In this document: piece after piece, positions 17,649 to 25,874 of the stretch
Position numbering within the stretch: position 1 is the first letter of the stretch
How the letters are laid out: each line of letters begins with the position of its first letter
NCBI GenBank assembly: GCA_039182515.1
Contig: JBCDCE010000023.1
Span: forward strand, 1 to 53,788
Length of the DNA stretch: 53,788 nucleotides
DNA from: JBCDCE01 sp039182515
GTDB taxonomy: Bacteria > Pseudomonadota > Alphaproteobacteria > Rhodobacterales > Rhodobacteraceae
Reading direction: 5' to 3'
The notes under the pieces: generated by a model
Seen by the model: the letters and a program-made list of their open reading frames with translations, nothing else
What the model was told of the DNA's origin: nothing
Databases searched by the model: none
Position numbers and translations under genes: made by a program

Positions 17649-18926
17649 ATGAGCACGATTATCGATCTTCACGCCCGCGAAATTCTCGACAGCCGAGGTA
17701 ATCCAACCGTTGAAGTAGATGTGACCCTAGAAGACGGAACCTTGGGCCGCGCGGCCGTGCCATCTGGAGCCTCAACAGGTGTTCATGAAGCCGTCGAGAA
17801 GCGCGATGGCGACAAATCGCGTTACAAAGGCAAAGGTGTTTTGGAGGCTGTCGCAGCCGTAAACGGCGAAATCGCGGAAGCACTCGTCGGCTTTGATGCA
17901 ACCGAGCAAGAGACCATCGATCGTACCATGATCGAGCTAGATGGGACTGAAAACAAAGGCCGATTGGGCGCTAACGCCATTTTGGGCGTGAGCCTGGCCA
18001 CGTCAAAAGCAGCCGCGGATTACACGGAGCAACCGCTCTATCGCTATGTGGGCGGCACAAGTGCGCGGGTTCTTCCTGTGCCGATGATGAACATCATCAA
18101 TGGCGGTGAGCACGCCGATAATCCTATTGATATTCAAGAGTTTATGATCATGCCTGTCTCGGCGGAGAATATTCGCGACGCGGTGCGCATGGGCTCTGAA
18201 ATCTTCCACACGCTCAAGAAAGAGCTTACCGCAGCAGGGCTTTCCACGGGCATCGGCGATGAAGGCGGCTTCGCGCCCAACATTAGCTCCACAAGAGATG
18301 CGCTTGATTTCATTTTGAAATCTGTCGAAGGTGCGGGCTACAAACCACAAGAAGATATCATGCTTGCCTTGGATTGTGCGGCGACCGAGTATTTTAAAGA
18401 TGGCAAATACGTTTACGCTGGTGAAGGTAAGTCACTGAGTTCAGACGAAAATGTCGATTACTTGGAAGCTTTGGTGAACGATTACCCAATTCTGTCGATT
18501 GAAGACGGTATGTCTGAAGACGACTGGGACGGCTGGAAGGCACTGACAGATCGCCTTGGTGACCGCGTTCAGCTTGTGGGCGACGATCTTTTTGTGACAA
18601 ACCCCGCGCGTTTGGCGATGGGAATCGAGAAAGGCTCTGCCAACTCAATGCTCGTAAAAGTGAACCAAATCGGTACGTTAAGCGAAACACTTAAAGCAGT
18701 TGATATGGCCCACCGTGCAGGCTTTACCAATGTCATGAGCCACCGCTCAGGCGAGACCGAAGACGCCACAATCGCAGATCTCGCAGTGGCTACAAATTGC
18801 GGCCAGATCAAAACCGGCTCTCTTGCACGCTCAGACCGGTTGGCAAAGTACAACCAATTGATCCGCATCGAAGAGATGCTCGGCGAAGCGGCTGAGTTCG
18901 CTGGCACCTCCATCTTGAGAGCCTAA
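17649..18926 (+). CDS. eno: Enolase
   Basis: A 425-residue glycolytic enzyme interconverting 2-phosphoglycerate and phosphoenolpyruvate. It starts after TAAGGAGC. Motifs include AREILDSRGNPTVEVDV, GAIL-type NAILGVSLA, the metal ligands around ALDCAATEYF and SIEDGMSEDDWDGW, the catalytic lysine in MLVKVNQIGT (K337) and SHRSGETEDATIADLAV. Length matches bacterial enolases. It is upstream of a structured leader and a DUF985 cupin. Confidence 0.97.
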   Translation: MSTIIDLHAREILDSRGNPTVEVDVTLEDGTLGRAAVPSGASTGVHEAVEKRDGDKSRYKGKGVLEAVAAVNGEIAEALVGFDATEQETIDRTMIELDGTENKGRLGANAILGVSLATSKAAADYTEQPLYRYVGGTSARVLPVPMMNIINGGEHADNPIDIQEFMIMPVSAENIRDAVRMGSEIFHTLKKELTAAGLSTGIGDEGGFAPNISSTRDALDFILKSVEGAGYKPQEDIMLALDCAATEYFKDGKYVYAGEGKSLSSDENVDYLEALVNDYPILSIEDGMSEDDWDGWKALTDRLGDRVQLVGDDLFVTNPARLAMGIEKGSANSMLVKVNQIGTLSETLKAVDMAHRAGFTNVMSHRSGETEDATIADLAVATNCGQIKTGSLARSDRLAKYNQLIRIEEMLGEAAEFAGTSILRA

Positions 18927-18938
18927 ATCGCTATGGAT

Positions 18939-18989
18939 TGGAGCATACACACCACGTATGTTTTGCGTATGCTCCATCTCGTGCAAAAC
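18939..18989 (+). promoter_or_regulatory. Possible RNA pseudoknot/hairpin switch between eno and the cupin gene
   Basis: Three complementary segments overlap. Stem 1 is a perfect 10-bp pair (18939-18948 with 18967-18976). Stem 2 is a perfect 7-bp pair (18960-18966 with 18983-18989) whose left arm lies in the stem-1 loop, so the two together would form an H-type pseudoknot. A competing 5-bp pair (18944-18948 with 18956-18960) precedes four Ts. The element starts 13 bp after the eno stop and ends 8 bp before the cupin ATG, which has no Shine-Dalgarno sequence. It may simply be an eno terminator. Confidence 0.4.
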
Positions 18990-18997
18990 GCGCGCCA

Positions 18998-19420
18998 ATG
19001 ACCGCGCAAGAGATCATCGAAAAGCTTGAGCTCTCCCCTCATCCCGAGGGGGGCTATTATCGGCAGACCTGGATGCAGTCGGGCCCGGATCGCGCCTTAG
19101 CAACCTGCATCTACTTTTTGCTCACAGATCAGCAGCGCAGCCATTGGCACAAAGTCGATGCCGCAGAGCTTTGGCTTTTCCATGCAGGCGATCCTCTCAC
19201 GCTCTGGATCAGCGAAACAGACGTAGGCCCTGCAGAAGCCATAACGCTCGGCACTAACATTCTAAACGGCGCGCAGGGCCAAGGCCTTGTGCCAAAAGAC
19301 TGGTGGCAATCGGCCCAAACAACGGGCGCCTATTCCTTGGTGAGTTGTGTGGTCTCGCCTGGCTTTCAGTTCGACGGGTTTGAACTCGCCGCACCCGATT
19401 TTGACATTCCCAAAGACTAA
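18998..19420 (+). CDS. DUF985 cupin protein
   Basis: A 140-residue single cupin-fold protein. The start at 18998 is used because MTAQEIIEKLELSPHPEGGYYRQTW is the usual family N-terminus. The region further upstream is the structured leader. Motifs include ATCIYFLLTDQQRSHWHKVDAAELWLFHAGDPL, in which the HW.K..A.E..F pattern lines the cupin barrel, and SLVSCVVSPGFQFDGFELA. Function is not established, and some relatives are compared with sugar epimerases only by fold. It ends 15 bp from the convergent anmK gene. Confidence 0.87.
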   Translation: MTAQEIIEKLELSPHPEGGYYRQTWMQSGPDRALATCIYFLLTDQQRSHWHKVDAAELWLFHAGDPLTLWISETDVGPAEAITLGTNILNGAQGQGLVPKDWWQSAQTTGAYSLVSCVVSPGFQFDGFELAAPDFDIPKD

Positions 19421-19435
19421 TTGAACCAGGCCTTT

Positions 19436-20539
19436 TTAATCGAGCTGCGAAGGATAGCTGACGACACCTCCCCCCACGAGCCCAGCCACCCCTGTGGTGC
19501 TGGGGCTTGAGGTCGGCAAACCGCGTGCGACGCGCATGGCCAAATAGGCAAAGGCTTGCGCCTCAAGCATGTCTCCGTTGAGGCCGACCTCTTCAACGGG
19601 TGAGATCTTTCCATCAAGTGAGGACAAGAGCGCCTTCATGATCGCTGGATTTTTTCGGCCGCCCCCGGTGACCAAAATCTGTTCGGGCAGTGCAGGGCAA
19701 AGTTTGAGACCTTCAGAAACAGTCACTGCAATCGCTTCTACCAAAGTTGCCGCAGCATCCGCCGCGCTCAATGCATCAACCGCTTGGGTGAGGTTCAGAA
19801 AATCGCCTCTATCCAAACTCTTTGGCGGCATGCGCGCAAAAAACGGGTCTTTGAGATACGTTTCGATGATCTCCGCGTCTGCTGACCCTTGAGCCGCTGT
19901 CTCTCCGTCTTTGTCAAAAGCTTCGCCGAACCAATCCATCATAAGATCGTTCAACGGCGCATTTGCGGGACCTGTGTCAAAGGCCAACAAGGCGCCGTCG
20001 TCTTCCGGCCGCTTTTTGCGTGGATCGATCCATGTGAGATTGGCGACGCCTCCCAGGTTGAGAAACGCGATGGGCTCTGACGCGCCGATAGAGCGCGCGC
20101 AAGCAAAGTGGAAGAAGGGTGCCAGAGGCGCCCCCTGCCCACCTAAAGCCACGTCAGCTGTGCGGAAATCCCAAACCACGGGCACAGCCAAAGCATCCGC
20201 AAGCAATTGACCATCCCCCAATTGATGCGTGCGTTTGTTGGCGGGATCATGCGCCAAGGTCTGGCCATGGAAGCCAATCAACGCGACATTCTCAAAAGGC
20301 GCCAAGACTTCTGCATGCGCGGTCTCGATCAGCTCTGCCACAGGCTCTAGATCCGCGCTTGGCCAAGAGCCTAAAGCTCCGCGAAGCAGCTCTTGTTCCT
20401 TCCCGGTATAGGGGCGGTAAGCCGTTTCGCCAAAGCTGAAAATCTCTGTCCCGTCCGTCTCAATCACGGCAGCATCAACCCCATCCAGGCTTGTGCCGGA
20501 CATCGCTCCCAGGACCCGGGTGGATTTGGCGTCCCACAT
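19436..20539 (-). CDS. anmK: Anhydro-N-acetylmuramic acid kinase
   Basis: A 367-residue ASKHA-fold kinase that opens and phosphorylates 1,6-anhydro-MurNAc released during murein turnover, giving MurNAc-6-phosphate. The phosphate loop GTSLDGVD is at residues 15-22. Further signatures are GFHGQTLAHDP, NLGGVANLT, FDTGPANAPLNDLM and LVTGGGRKNP. It is divergent from tyrS, with 59 bp between starts. No other murein-recycling gene is adjacent. Confidence 0.95.
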   Translation of the reverse strand: MWDAKSTRVLGAMSGTSLDGVDAAVIETDGTEIFSFGETAYRPYTGKEQELLRGALGSWPSADLEPVAELIETAHAEVLAPFENVALIGFHGQTLAHDPANKRTHQLGDGQLLADALAVPVVWDFRTADVALGGQGAPLAPFFHFACARSIGASEPIAFLNLGGVANLTWIDPRKKRPEDDGALLAFDTGPANAPLNDLMMDWFGEAFDKDGETAAQGSADAEIIETYLKDPFFARMPPKSLDRGDFLNLTQAVDALSAADAAATLVEAIAVTVSEGLKLCPALPEQILVTGGGRKNPAIMKALLSSLDGKISPVEEVGLNGDMLEAQAFAYLAMRVARGLPTSSPSTTGVAGLVGGGVVSYPSQLD

Positions 20540-20559
20540 GCTCTTTTCCTCAGTCTTTT

Positions 20560-20575
20560 GCCTCTCTATAGAGGC
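20560..20575. promoter_or_regulatory. Palindrome in the anmK/tyrS divergent intergenic region
   Basis: Six-base arms GCCTCT and AGAGGC flank the 4-bp spacer CTAT. It lies 20 bp from the anmK start and 23 bp from the tyrS start, where it could act as an operator or as part of the tyrS leader. No regulator is assigned. Confidence 0.25.
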
Positions 20576-20598
20576 CCAATACGAAGAGAGGAAGGCTG

Positions 20599-21849
20599 AT
20601 GACCTACCACCCCAAATCGGACTTTATCGCCGTGATGATGGAGCGAGGTTTTTTAGCCGATTGCACCGATTATCAAGGCTTGGATGAAGCTTTGATCGCA
20701 GGCATTGTACCGGCCTATATCGGCTATGATGCCACGGCCGCGTCACTGCACGTGGGCCATCTGCTCAACATCATGATGCTGCGTTGGCTTCAGAAAACAG
20801 GCCATAAGCCCATCACTTTGATGGGCGGTGGCACAACCAAGGTGGGCGATCCCTCATTTCGCTCTGATGAGCGGCCTCTCCTGGGACCAGAACAGATCGA
20901 CGCAAACATCGCGGGGATGGGACAAGTTTTCTCGCGCTATCTCACCTACGGCGAAGGCCCAACCGACGCCATCATGCTCAACAACGCCGAATGGCTCGAT
21001 GGGTTGAACTACCTCGAATTTCTGCGCGACATCGGTCGGCATTTTTCCGTGAACCGGATGCTATCCTTTGAAAGCGTGAAAAGCCGCCTGGATCGTGAGC
21101 AGTCATTGAGCTTTCTCGAGTTCAACTACATGATCTTGCAGGCATATGATTTCCTTGAGTTGAACAGGCGCTATGGCTGCCTGTTGCAAATGGGGGGATC
21201 GGATCAGTGGGGCAATATCGTCAACGGTATCGACCTGACGCGCCGCGTGATCGACCAGCAAATCTTCGGCCTTACCTCGCCCCTGCTCACCACCTCCGAG
21301 GGGCGCAAAATGGGCAAAAGCCAAGGTGGAGCTGTTTGGCTCAACGCAGAGATGCTGAGCCCCTATGATTTCTGGCAGTTCTGGCGCAATACAACCGACG
21401 CTGACACGGGCCGGTTTTTAAAGCTCTACACAGATTTGCCTGTGAACGAATGCGAGCGCTTAGGGGCTTTGGAAGGCTCCGAGATCAACGAGGCCAAGAT
21501 CCTCCTCGCCAATGAAGTTACAACGCTGCTTCACGGCGCAGGGGCTGCACAAGCAGCAGCCACCACAGCGAAGGAAGTCTTCGAAAAGGGTGGCATTGGA
21601 GATGATCTGCCTACGCTCACATTGAGCGTAGAAGAGCTGGGGGACGGGCTGTCGATTGTGCAGGCGCTCGTGCGCTCTGGTCTCGCGAACTCTGGCAAAG
21701 AAGCCAAACGACTGATCGCGGAAAACGGCGCCAAGCTCAACGATGAAGCGCTCACCAACAGCGGCCTCATGCTGACCGCAGCGGATCTCGCAACGCCTGT
21801 GAAGCTCTCTGCCGGTAAAAAGCGCCACGCCTTGGTGCAACTGGGCTAG
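20599..21849 (+). CDS. tyrS: Tyrosyl-tRNA synthetase
   Basis: A 416-residue class I aminoacyl-tRNA synthetase charging tRNA-Tyr. The HIGH motif appears as HVGH (residues 51-54) and the KMSKS loop as KMGKS (near residue 238). The C-terminal S4 RNA-binding domain follows (LVRSGLANSGKEAKRLIAENGAKLNDE). It starts after GAGAGGAAGG. A GC-rich hairpin follows the stop. Confidence 0.96.
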   Translation: MTYHPKSDFIAVMMERGFLADCTDYQGLDEALIAGIVPAYIGYDATAASLHVGHLLNIMMLRWLQKTGHKPITLMGGGTTKVGDPSFRSDERPLLGPEQIDANIAGMGQVFSRYLTYGEGPTDAIMLNNAEWLDGLNYLEFLRDIGRHFSVNRMLSFESVKSRLDREQSLSFLEFNYMILQAYDFLELNRRYGCLLQMGGSDQWGNIVNGIDLTRRVIDQQIFGLTSPLLTTSEGRKMGKSQGGAVWLNAEMLSPYDFWQFWRNTTDADTGRFLKLYTDLPVNECERLGALEGSEINEAKILLANEVTTLLHGAGAAQAAATTAKEVFEKGGIGDDLPTLTLSVEELGDGLSIVQALVRSGLANSGKEAKRLIAENGAKLNDEALTNSGLMLTAADLATPVKLSAGKKRHALVQLG

Positions 21850-21854
21850 AGCCG

Positions 21855-21880
21855 TCCCGCCGCACTTGCCTGCGGCGGGA
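21855..21880. terminator. GC-rich hairpin between convergent tyrS and VPLPA gene
   Basis: A perfect 10-bp stem (21855-21864 with 21871-21880) encloses a 6-nt loop, 6 bp after the tyrS stop. No T-run follows on either strand, so termination would be inefficient or factor-assisted. Its position between convergent genes suits a shared terminator. Confidence 0.5.
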
Positions 21881-21893
21881 AAGTTGCCATCGC

Positions 21894-23210
21894 TTAAGAC
21901 TTGCGACGCAGGGCCAATCCAGCAAGCGCTCCGCCCAAAAGCAAAAGGCTCGCGGGCAATGGTACAGGCGCAGGTGCGGCAGCACTCGCCAAAACGCTCG
22001 CGCTCACAACTGAGCCTGCAAAAACAAACTCTTCGAAGTTAATGGCGTGGAATGTGAAAGCGCCCACATCCGCATTGAAGAAATCAAAGGCAAACCCATC
22101 GGTGATCGCACTTACCGATACACTCGCTTGGTTGAAGAGGGAAAACTCCAAACGGTCTGTTCCCGTTCCTCCGTCTGCAACGGCGACCTCCAAAGGCGGC
22201 ACGGTATCAATGTTCAATTGATCAAGCGACGTGAAGGGCACATCGGCCAACAGAAAGTTGAGCGCGTTGATGTTGAAGTAGTCGTCATCGCCGCCAAAGA
22301 GCATGTCCCTTAAGAAAACACCGTCTTCCTGCAGAGTAACCACATCATTGCCAGCCCCTAAGCTGAAGGCGCCCTGAAGGCCAATCACACCGCCGGAATT
22401 GCTGATCACTTGGCCTTGGGCATTGGCCGGGTCGGCTAAGATCCCATATTCCTGTGCGATAATGGCACCGGAATTGTCGACCTCAACAATCGCGTTTCCA
22501 TCGTCGTCAATGTCGACACCGGAGCCAACAAGCGCGATAATGTCGCCGCTGTTGTTGATGTAGCCACTGTCGATGTCGATCCCATCGTCTGCGCCAATGA
22601 TTTCGCCTTCATTGTAAATCTGCGCATTTTGCTCGATCTGCACAGCATCGTCGTCTTCCGAGGCAATGACCCCGAACAGACCGTTTTCGATATAAGCATC
22701 ATCGCCCGCTTCAACAGCCTCGTCAAAAGTGAGGATCTCAAAGGCATTGGTCAGATGTAGGCCATCACTCGCTTGAATACCTTTGTCATCTGCGAGGATT
22801 GTGCCGTCGTTCAAAACGGTCAGATTGTTAGTGCCTTCATTATCGATGGCATCATCTGCGCTGTCGATCAGCCCATAGTTTTCCACCGTGAGCCCTTCGC
22901 CACCAGCAATGGCGTTGTTGGGATCCGCCGCCGGGCGATTGATAATGGTCCCGTCATTCACAACCGTCGCATTTAATCCGTCCACATCGATGGTGTTTTC
23001 ATCAGAGATCGACTGAGACACGAGTGCACCGGAATCGACGATCACCGTGATCGCGTCGCTGCCGTCTTTAAAACCATCAGTATCAACGCCGGTACAGGTT
23101 GATGTTTCACCTGCACCAAGGCTGTCCGGCGCACAATCCGCAGCGGCAACCTGTGCAGATATTGTGAAAACGCCAACGGCCAAAGCCGTGGATGTCAGTA
23201 AAAATTTCAT
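21894..23210 (-). CDS. Acidic secreted repeat protein with VPLPA-CTERM sorting signal
   Basis: A 438-residue protein. A signal peptide (MKFLLTSTALAVGVFTISAQVAAA) precedes a long Asp/Asn/Gly-rich body. The body has repeated units of the kind VNDGTI, VENYGLIDSADDAI, VLNDGTILADDKGI and YNEGEIIGADDGIDI, which suggest a beta-solenoid of calcium-poor, autotransporter-passenger type. The C-terminus has VPLPA at 416-420, a hydrophobic helix and the basic tail LRRKS. That tripartite end is the VPLPA-CTERM signal, normally processed by an exosortase. No exosortase gene is in the window. The likely location is the cell surface or exopolysaccharide matrix (inference). Confidence 0.85.
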   Translation of the reverse strand: MKFLLTSTALAVGVFTISAQVAAADCAPDSLGAGETSTCTGVDTDGFKDGSDAITVIVDSGALVSQSISDENTIDVDGLNATVVNDGTIINRPAADPNNAIAGGEGLTVENYGLIDSADDAIDNEGTNNLTVLNDGTILADDKGIQASDGLHLTNAFEILTFDEAVEAGDDAYIENGLFGVIASEDDDAVQIEQNAQIYNEGEIIGADDGIDIDSGYINNSGDIIALVGSGVDIDDDGNAIVEVDNSGAIIAQEYGILADPANAQGQVISNSGGVIGLQGAFSLGAGNDVVTLQEDGVFLRDMLFGGDDDYFNINALNFLLADVPFTSLDQLNIDTVPPLEVAVADGGTGTDRLEFSLFNQASVSVSAITDGFAFDFFNADVGAFTFHAINFEEFVFAGSVVSASVLASAAAPAPVPLPASLLLLGGALAGLALRRKS

Positions 23211-23424
23211 ACAAAGCCCCTCAATTTAACCCAACGACGGTATAGCCGGTAGCGTAACAGCTTGATTGCAATTGGCGAGTATGTCGCCGCTCTGATGATA
23301 AAAATTCGCCGCTTGGGTCAATCGCTATGATAGCCGAAGTTGCCGACGCGCCGTTTCAGAAAATTCTTATAAAATGCGCTCAAACAAACTGGCTGTGCTT
23401 CAGGGTTCGACAAGCGAATCACCA

Positions 23425-23451
23425 TACCATAAAGGGTGGTAGGGAGAGGGC
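23425..23451 (-). repeat. 27-bp dispersed repeat, copy A
   Basis: The reverse complement of this stretch is identical to 28555-28581. Past the CTTTATGGTA end, similarity continues for about ten further bases with three mismatches. The core contains the imperfect palindrome ACCATAAAGGGTGGT. It lies in the 260-bp gap between the VPLPA gene start and the DUF3179 gene stop, where I see no gene. Confidence 0.8.
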
Positions 23452-23470
23452 TGTAATCACGCGGTTTTTT

Positions 23471-24439
23471 TTAATTCAGCATCCAGTTGCCCTCTGGCCA
23501 AAAGGCATGAAAAGCAAAGGCAAAAAGGATGTCATGGGCCACGGGATTGCCCGCCTCATCGAACACGCGCACGGTTCCCACTTCTTTGCCCGCATTGATA
23601 TCGCCGGTATCAAGTGCAGAGGCCTGCCCCAGATTCCAGGTAATCATCAGACCGCTTTCGCGAAGCTCAACTTCTTTGGCCAAACGGTTGAGCGGCCAAG
23701 CACTGTCCCCTACGCGGAGCACGCGCTCAAGAGGCAAAATTCCATGAGGTGGCAGCTCGCCCGAGTAAAGAAACGGGCGCTTTGAGCTGTCGTAATTTAC
23801 ATAAGGGTTCGAATAAGAGGCTCCGGGAAAGGGTGCGTCGAGCACCAAACCATCTGGATGCCCAACGAGAAACTCTTTCCAGCTTTCCATCACAGTTGGG
23901 ATCTGAGTGAGCTCCGTGCCCGCGTAATGCCCGATGATGCCGGTGCCAATCGCTTGTTGCCACCAGCTCTCGGTTTGACGATCGTACATGACCATATCCG
24001 AGTTGCGCAATTTACCAGAGACCCCAAAATCCAGAACTGCGTCCCCAACTCGCCGATCAAACGCCATGCCCGAATTGCACAAAGGACAATAAGTGACAGA
24101 CACCGGGCGGTCACCAACCACGTCATTCACGATCTCATGGCGCATAAAGTAGCGAATGGGATAGGCCCGAGCCCGCTCGCCTGGAAGGGCAAGCGTCAAC
24201 ACCGGCTCTCGGTCTCCAAGCCGGGTCTCGTCAGAGGCGCTAATAAAACGCGGATCATCGACGGCCGGAATGCCGTCTTTGGGTGGCCCCCCATCGCGGA
24301 TCTCCGAAAAGCTCTCGATAATGCGCTGATCAAAGTTGGTTTGAGGCCATTGCCAAGACCAAAACCGTGGCGGCTCTTCGGCCATTGCGACCGTTCCAAA
24401 CCATGTAAGCAGGCCTATTGCCAAAACTCTGATCACCAT
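23471..24439 (-). CDS. DUF3179 domain exported protein
   Basis: A 322-residue protein. The start at 24439 gives a signal peptide, MVIRVLAIGLLTWFGTVAMA (residues 1-20). The DUF3179 body carries RAYPIRYFMRHEIVNDVVGDRPVSVTYCPLCNSGMAFDRRV, with the conserved CPLC pair at C118 and C121, and LDFGVSGKLRNSDMVMYDRQTESWWQQ. The family occurs in marine bacteria and archaea without an assigned function. The CxxC suggests metal binding or redox chemistry (inference). It stands alone between the dispersed repeat and the cyclophilin pair. Confidence 0.88.
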   Translation of the reverse strand: MVIRVLAIGLLTWFGTVAMAEEPPRFWSWQWPQTNFDQRIIESFSEIRDGGPPKDGIPAVDDPRFISASDETRLGDREPVLTLALPGERARAYPIRYFMRHEIVNDVVGDRPVSVTYCPLCNSGMAFDRRVGDAVLDFGVSGKLRNSDMVMYDRQTESWWQQAIGTGIIGHYAGTELTQIPTVMESWKEFLVGHPDGLVLDAPFPGASYSNPYVNYDSSKRPFLYSGELPPHGILPLERVLRVGDSAWPLNRLAKEVELRESGLMITWNLGQASALDTGDINAGKEVGTVRVFDEAGNPVAHDILFAFAFHAFWPEGNWMLN

Positions 24440-24546
24440 TGCGCTTCCTTTGCAAACCTTAAGCTTGCAAAGACTGGCATGGATTGCCCACAAAATTAAG
24501 CCCTCGCGCAGATGTCACACGAGGACGTGAGTGCCTTTGATCTGGT

Positions 24547-25221
24547 TTAAGGGCTTACCGTGACCTTCGTCATGCGGTCTGGTGCTCCAATCATAGCCCC
24601 ATTTGGCCCCTCTCCCCGTTTGATCGCATCAAGCACATCGAGCCCTTCGATCACCTCACCAACGATGGTGTATTGGCCGTCCAAATGCGGAGCGGGCGCA
24701 AACATCAAAAAGAACTGGCTGTTGGCCGAATTTGGATTTGCAGACCGCGCCATGCCCATGACGCCTCGCTCAAAGCTCGCTTTGTTTGTAAATTCTGCAT
24801 CGAGATCAGGCAAATTAGACCCACCGGTCCCCACCAGCCCCGGTGTTCCGTCGGGTTTGCCGTGCTGCACGTCACCGGTTTGCGCCATAAAGCCTTCGAT
24901 CACACGGTGGAACGCAACTCCGTCGTACGCACCGCGCTTGGCCAGTTCGGTGATCTGTGCCACGTGATTGGGCGCAAGATCTGGGCGCATCGCAACGCGA
25001 ATTATGCCATTGGCCTGGCCCGCAACTTCAAGCGTTAGGACCGGAGCATCCGTCGGTGCAGCCTCAGTATTCGTCAAGCTCGACTGCTCTTGCTGTGCAA
25101 CGGAGGTCTCAGACGTCGCAACGGCGTCGGGTGCCGAGCGCTCAACGAGGAACACATAGCCCAAGGCCACTGCCACCAAAACGGCGGCAGCGGCCAAAAT
25201 GCTGCGTGAGGGATTAGACAT
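24547..25221 (-). CDS. Membrane-anchored cyclophilin-type peptidyl-prolyl isomerase
   Basis: A 224-residue protein. The N-terminal helix at residues 8-26 (ILAAAAVLVAVALGYVFLV) anchors it to the inner membrane or acts as an uncleaved signal. A Thr/Ala/Gln-rich linker precedes the cyclophilin domain at about 65-224. Active-site features are VAFHRVIEGFMAQTGD, NSQFFLMFAP and LDGQYTIVGEVIEG. The start at 25221 overlaps the upstream cyclophilin stop by 8 bp, so the pair is co-translated; this copy probably works in the periplasm and the other in the cytosol. Confidence 0.9.
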   Translation of the reverse strand: MSNPSRSILAAAAVLVAVALGYVFLVERSAPDAVATSETSVAQQEQSSLTNTEAAPTDAPVLTLEVAGQANGIIRVAMRPDLAPNHVAQITELAKRGAYDGVAFHRVIEGFMAQTGDVQHGKPDGTPGLVGTGGSNLPDLDAEFTNKASFERGVMGMARSANPNSANSQFFLMFAPAPHLDGQYTIVGEVIEGLDVLDAIKRGEGPNGAMIGAPDRMTKVTVSP

Positions 25222-25720
25222 CCGCAGCCACTTTAACAAACATCATGCGATCTGGATTTGCAGGCGGCTCACCGCGCGTGATCGCATCGACATGCTCCAT
25301 ACCCGAAAGCACGCGGCCGTAGACTGTATATTGGCCATTCAAAAAAAGGTTGTCGTTGAAGTTGATGAAAAATTGCGAATTGGCGGAGTCTGGATTGGAA
25401 GACCGCGCAGCACCAATTGTGCCGCGATCGTGCGGCAGTTTGGAAAACTCCGCAGGCACGTCTGGCATATCAGAGCCGCCGGTTCCGGCGCGACGCAGGT
25501 CAAAGCCAGATTCCATGTTTCCGTTTGCCACGTCGCCCGTTTGCGCCATGAAGCCATCGATCACACGGTGAAAGCACACATTGTCATACTGACCCGCGCG
25601 CACCAAAGTTTTCATACGCTCCACATGCTTGGGCGCCACATCTGGCAAAAGCTCAATGGTCACTGTGCCGTCTTTGAGTTGCATCAAAATGGTGTTTTCG
25701 GGGTCTTTGATCTCAGCCAT
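25214..25720 (-). CDS. Cytosolic cyclophilin-type peptidyl-prolyl isomerase
   Basis: A 168-residue cyclophilin (PpiB-like) catalysing cis-trans isomerisation of prolyl bonds. The start is the ATG of MAEIKDPENTILMQLKDG; upstream in-frame codons are antisense to the pgk leader. Catalytic-site segments are VCFHRVIDGFMAQTGDVANG, SNPDSANSQFFINF and FLNGQYTVYGRV. No signal peptide is present. It is divergent from pgk and 8 bp overlapped with the membrane-anchored paralogue downstream, which looks like a tandem duplication with one copy gaining an export signal. Confidence 0.94.
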   Translation of the reverse strand: MAEIKDPENTILMQLKDGTVTIELLPDVAPKHVERMKTLVRAGQYDNVCFHRVIDGFMAQTGDVANGNMESGFDLRRAGTGGSDMPDVPAEFSKLPHDRGTIGAARSSNPDSANSQFFINFNDNLFLNGQYTVYGRVLSGMEHVDAITRGEPPANPDRMMFVKVAADV

Positions 25721-25874
25721 GGGGCAGTATCCTTGCGATTGATTTGCCCCGTTAGTTAGGCCGCTCAGCCACGAAAGCCAAGCGGTAGCATTGGGGTAGC
25801 TGTTGACCTGGGCACCGGGATGCGCGACGTGAGCCTCATCACGCCCAAAAAGAGACACTAAGCGGAGATCTGAC

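Noticed and set aside
23327..23785. ORF sharing the peptide TIKGGRERA with another ORF at 28497-28706
   Set aside because: The shared peptide is only a translation of the 27-bp DNA repeat; both ORFs otherwise lie antisense to real genes or in intergenic DNA.
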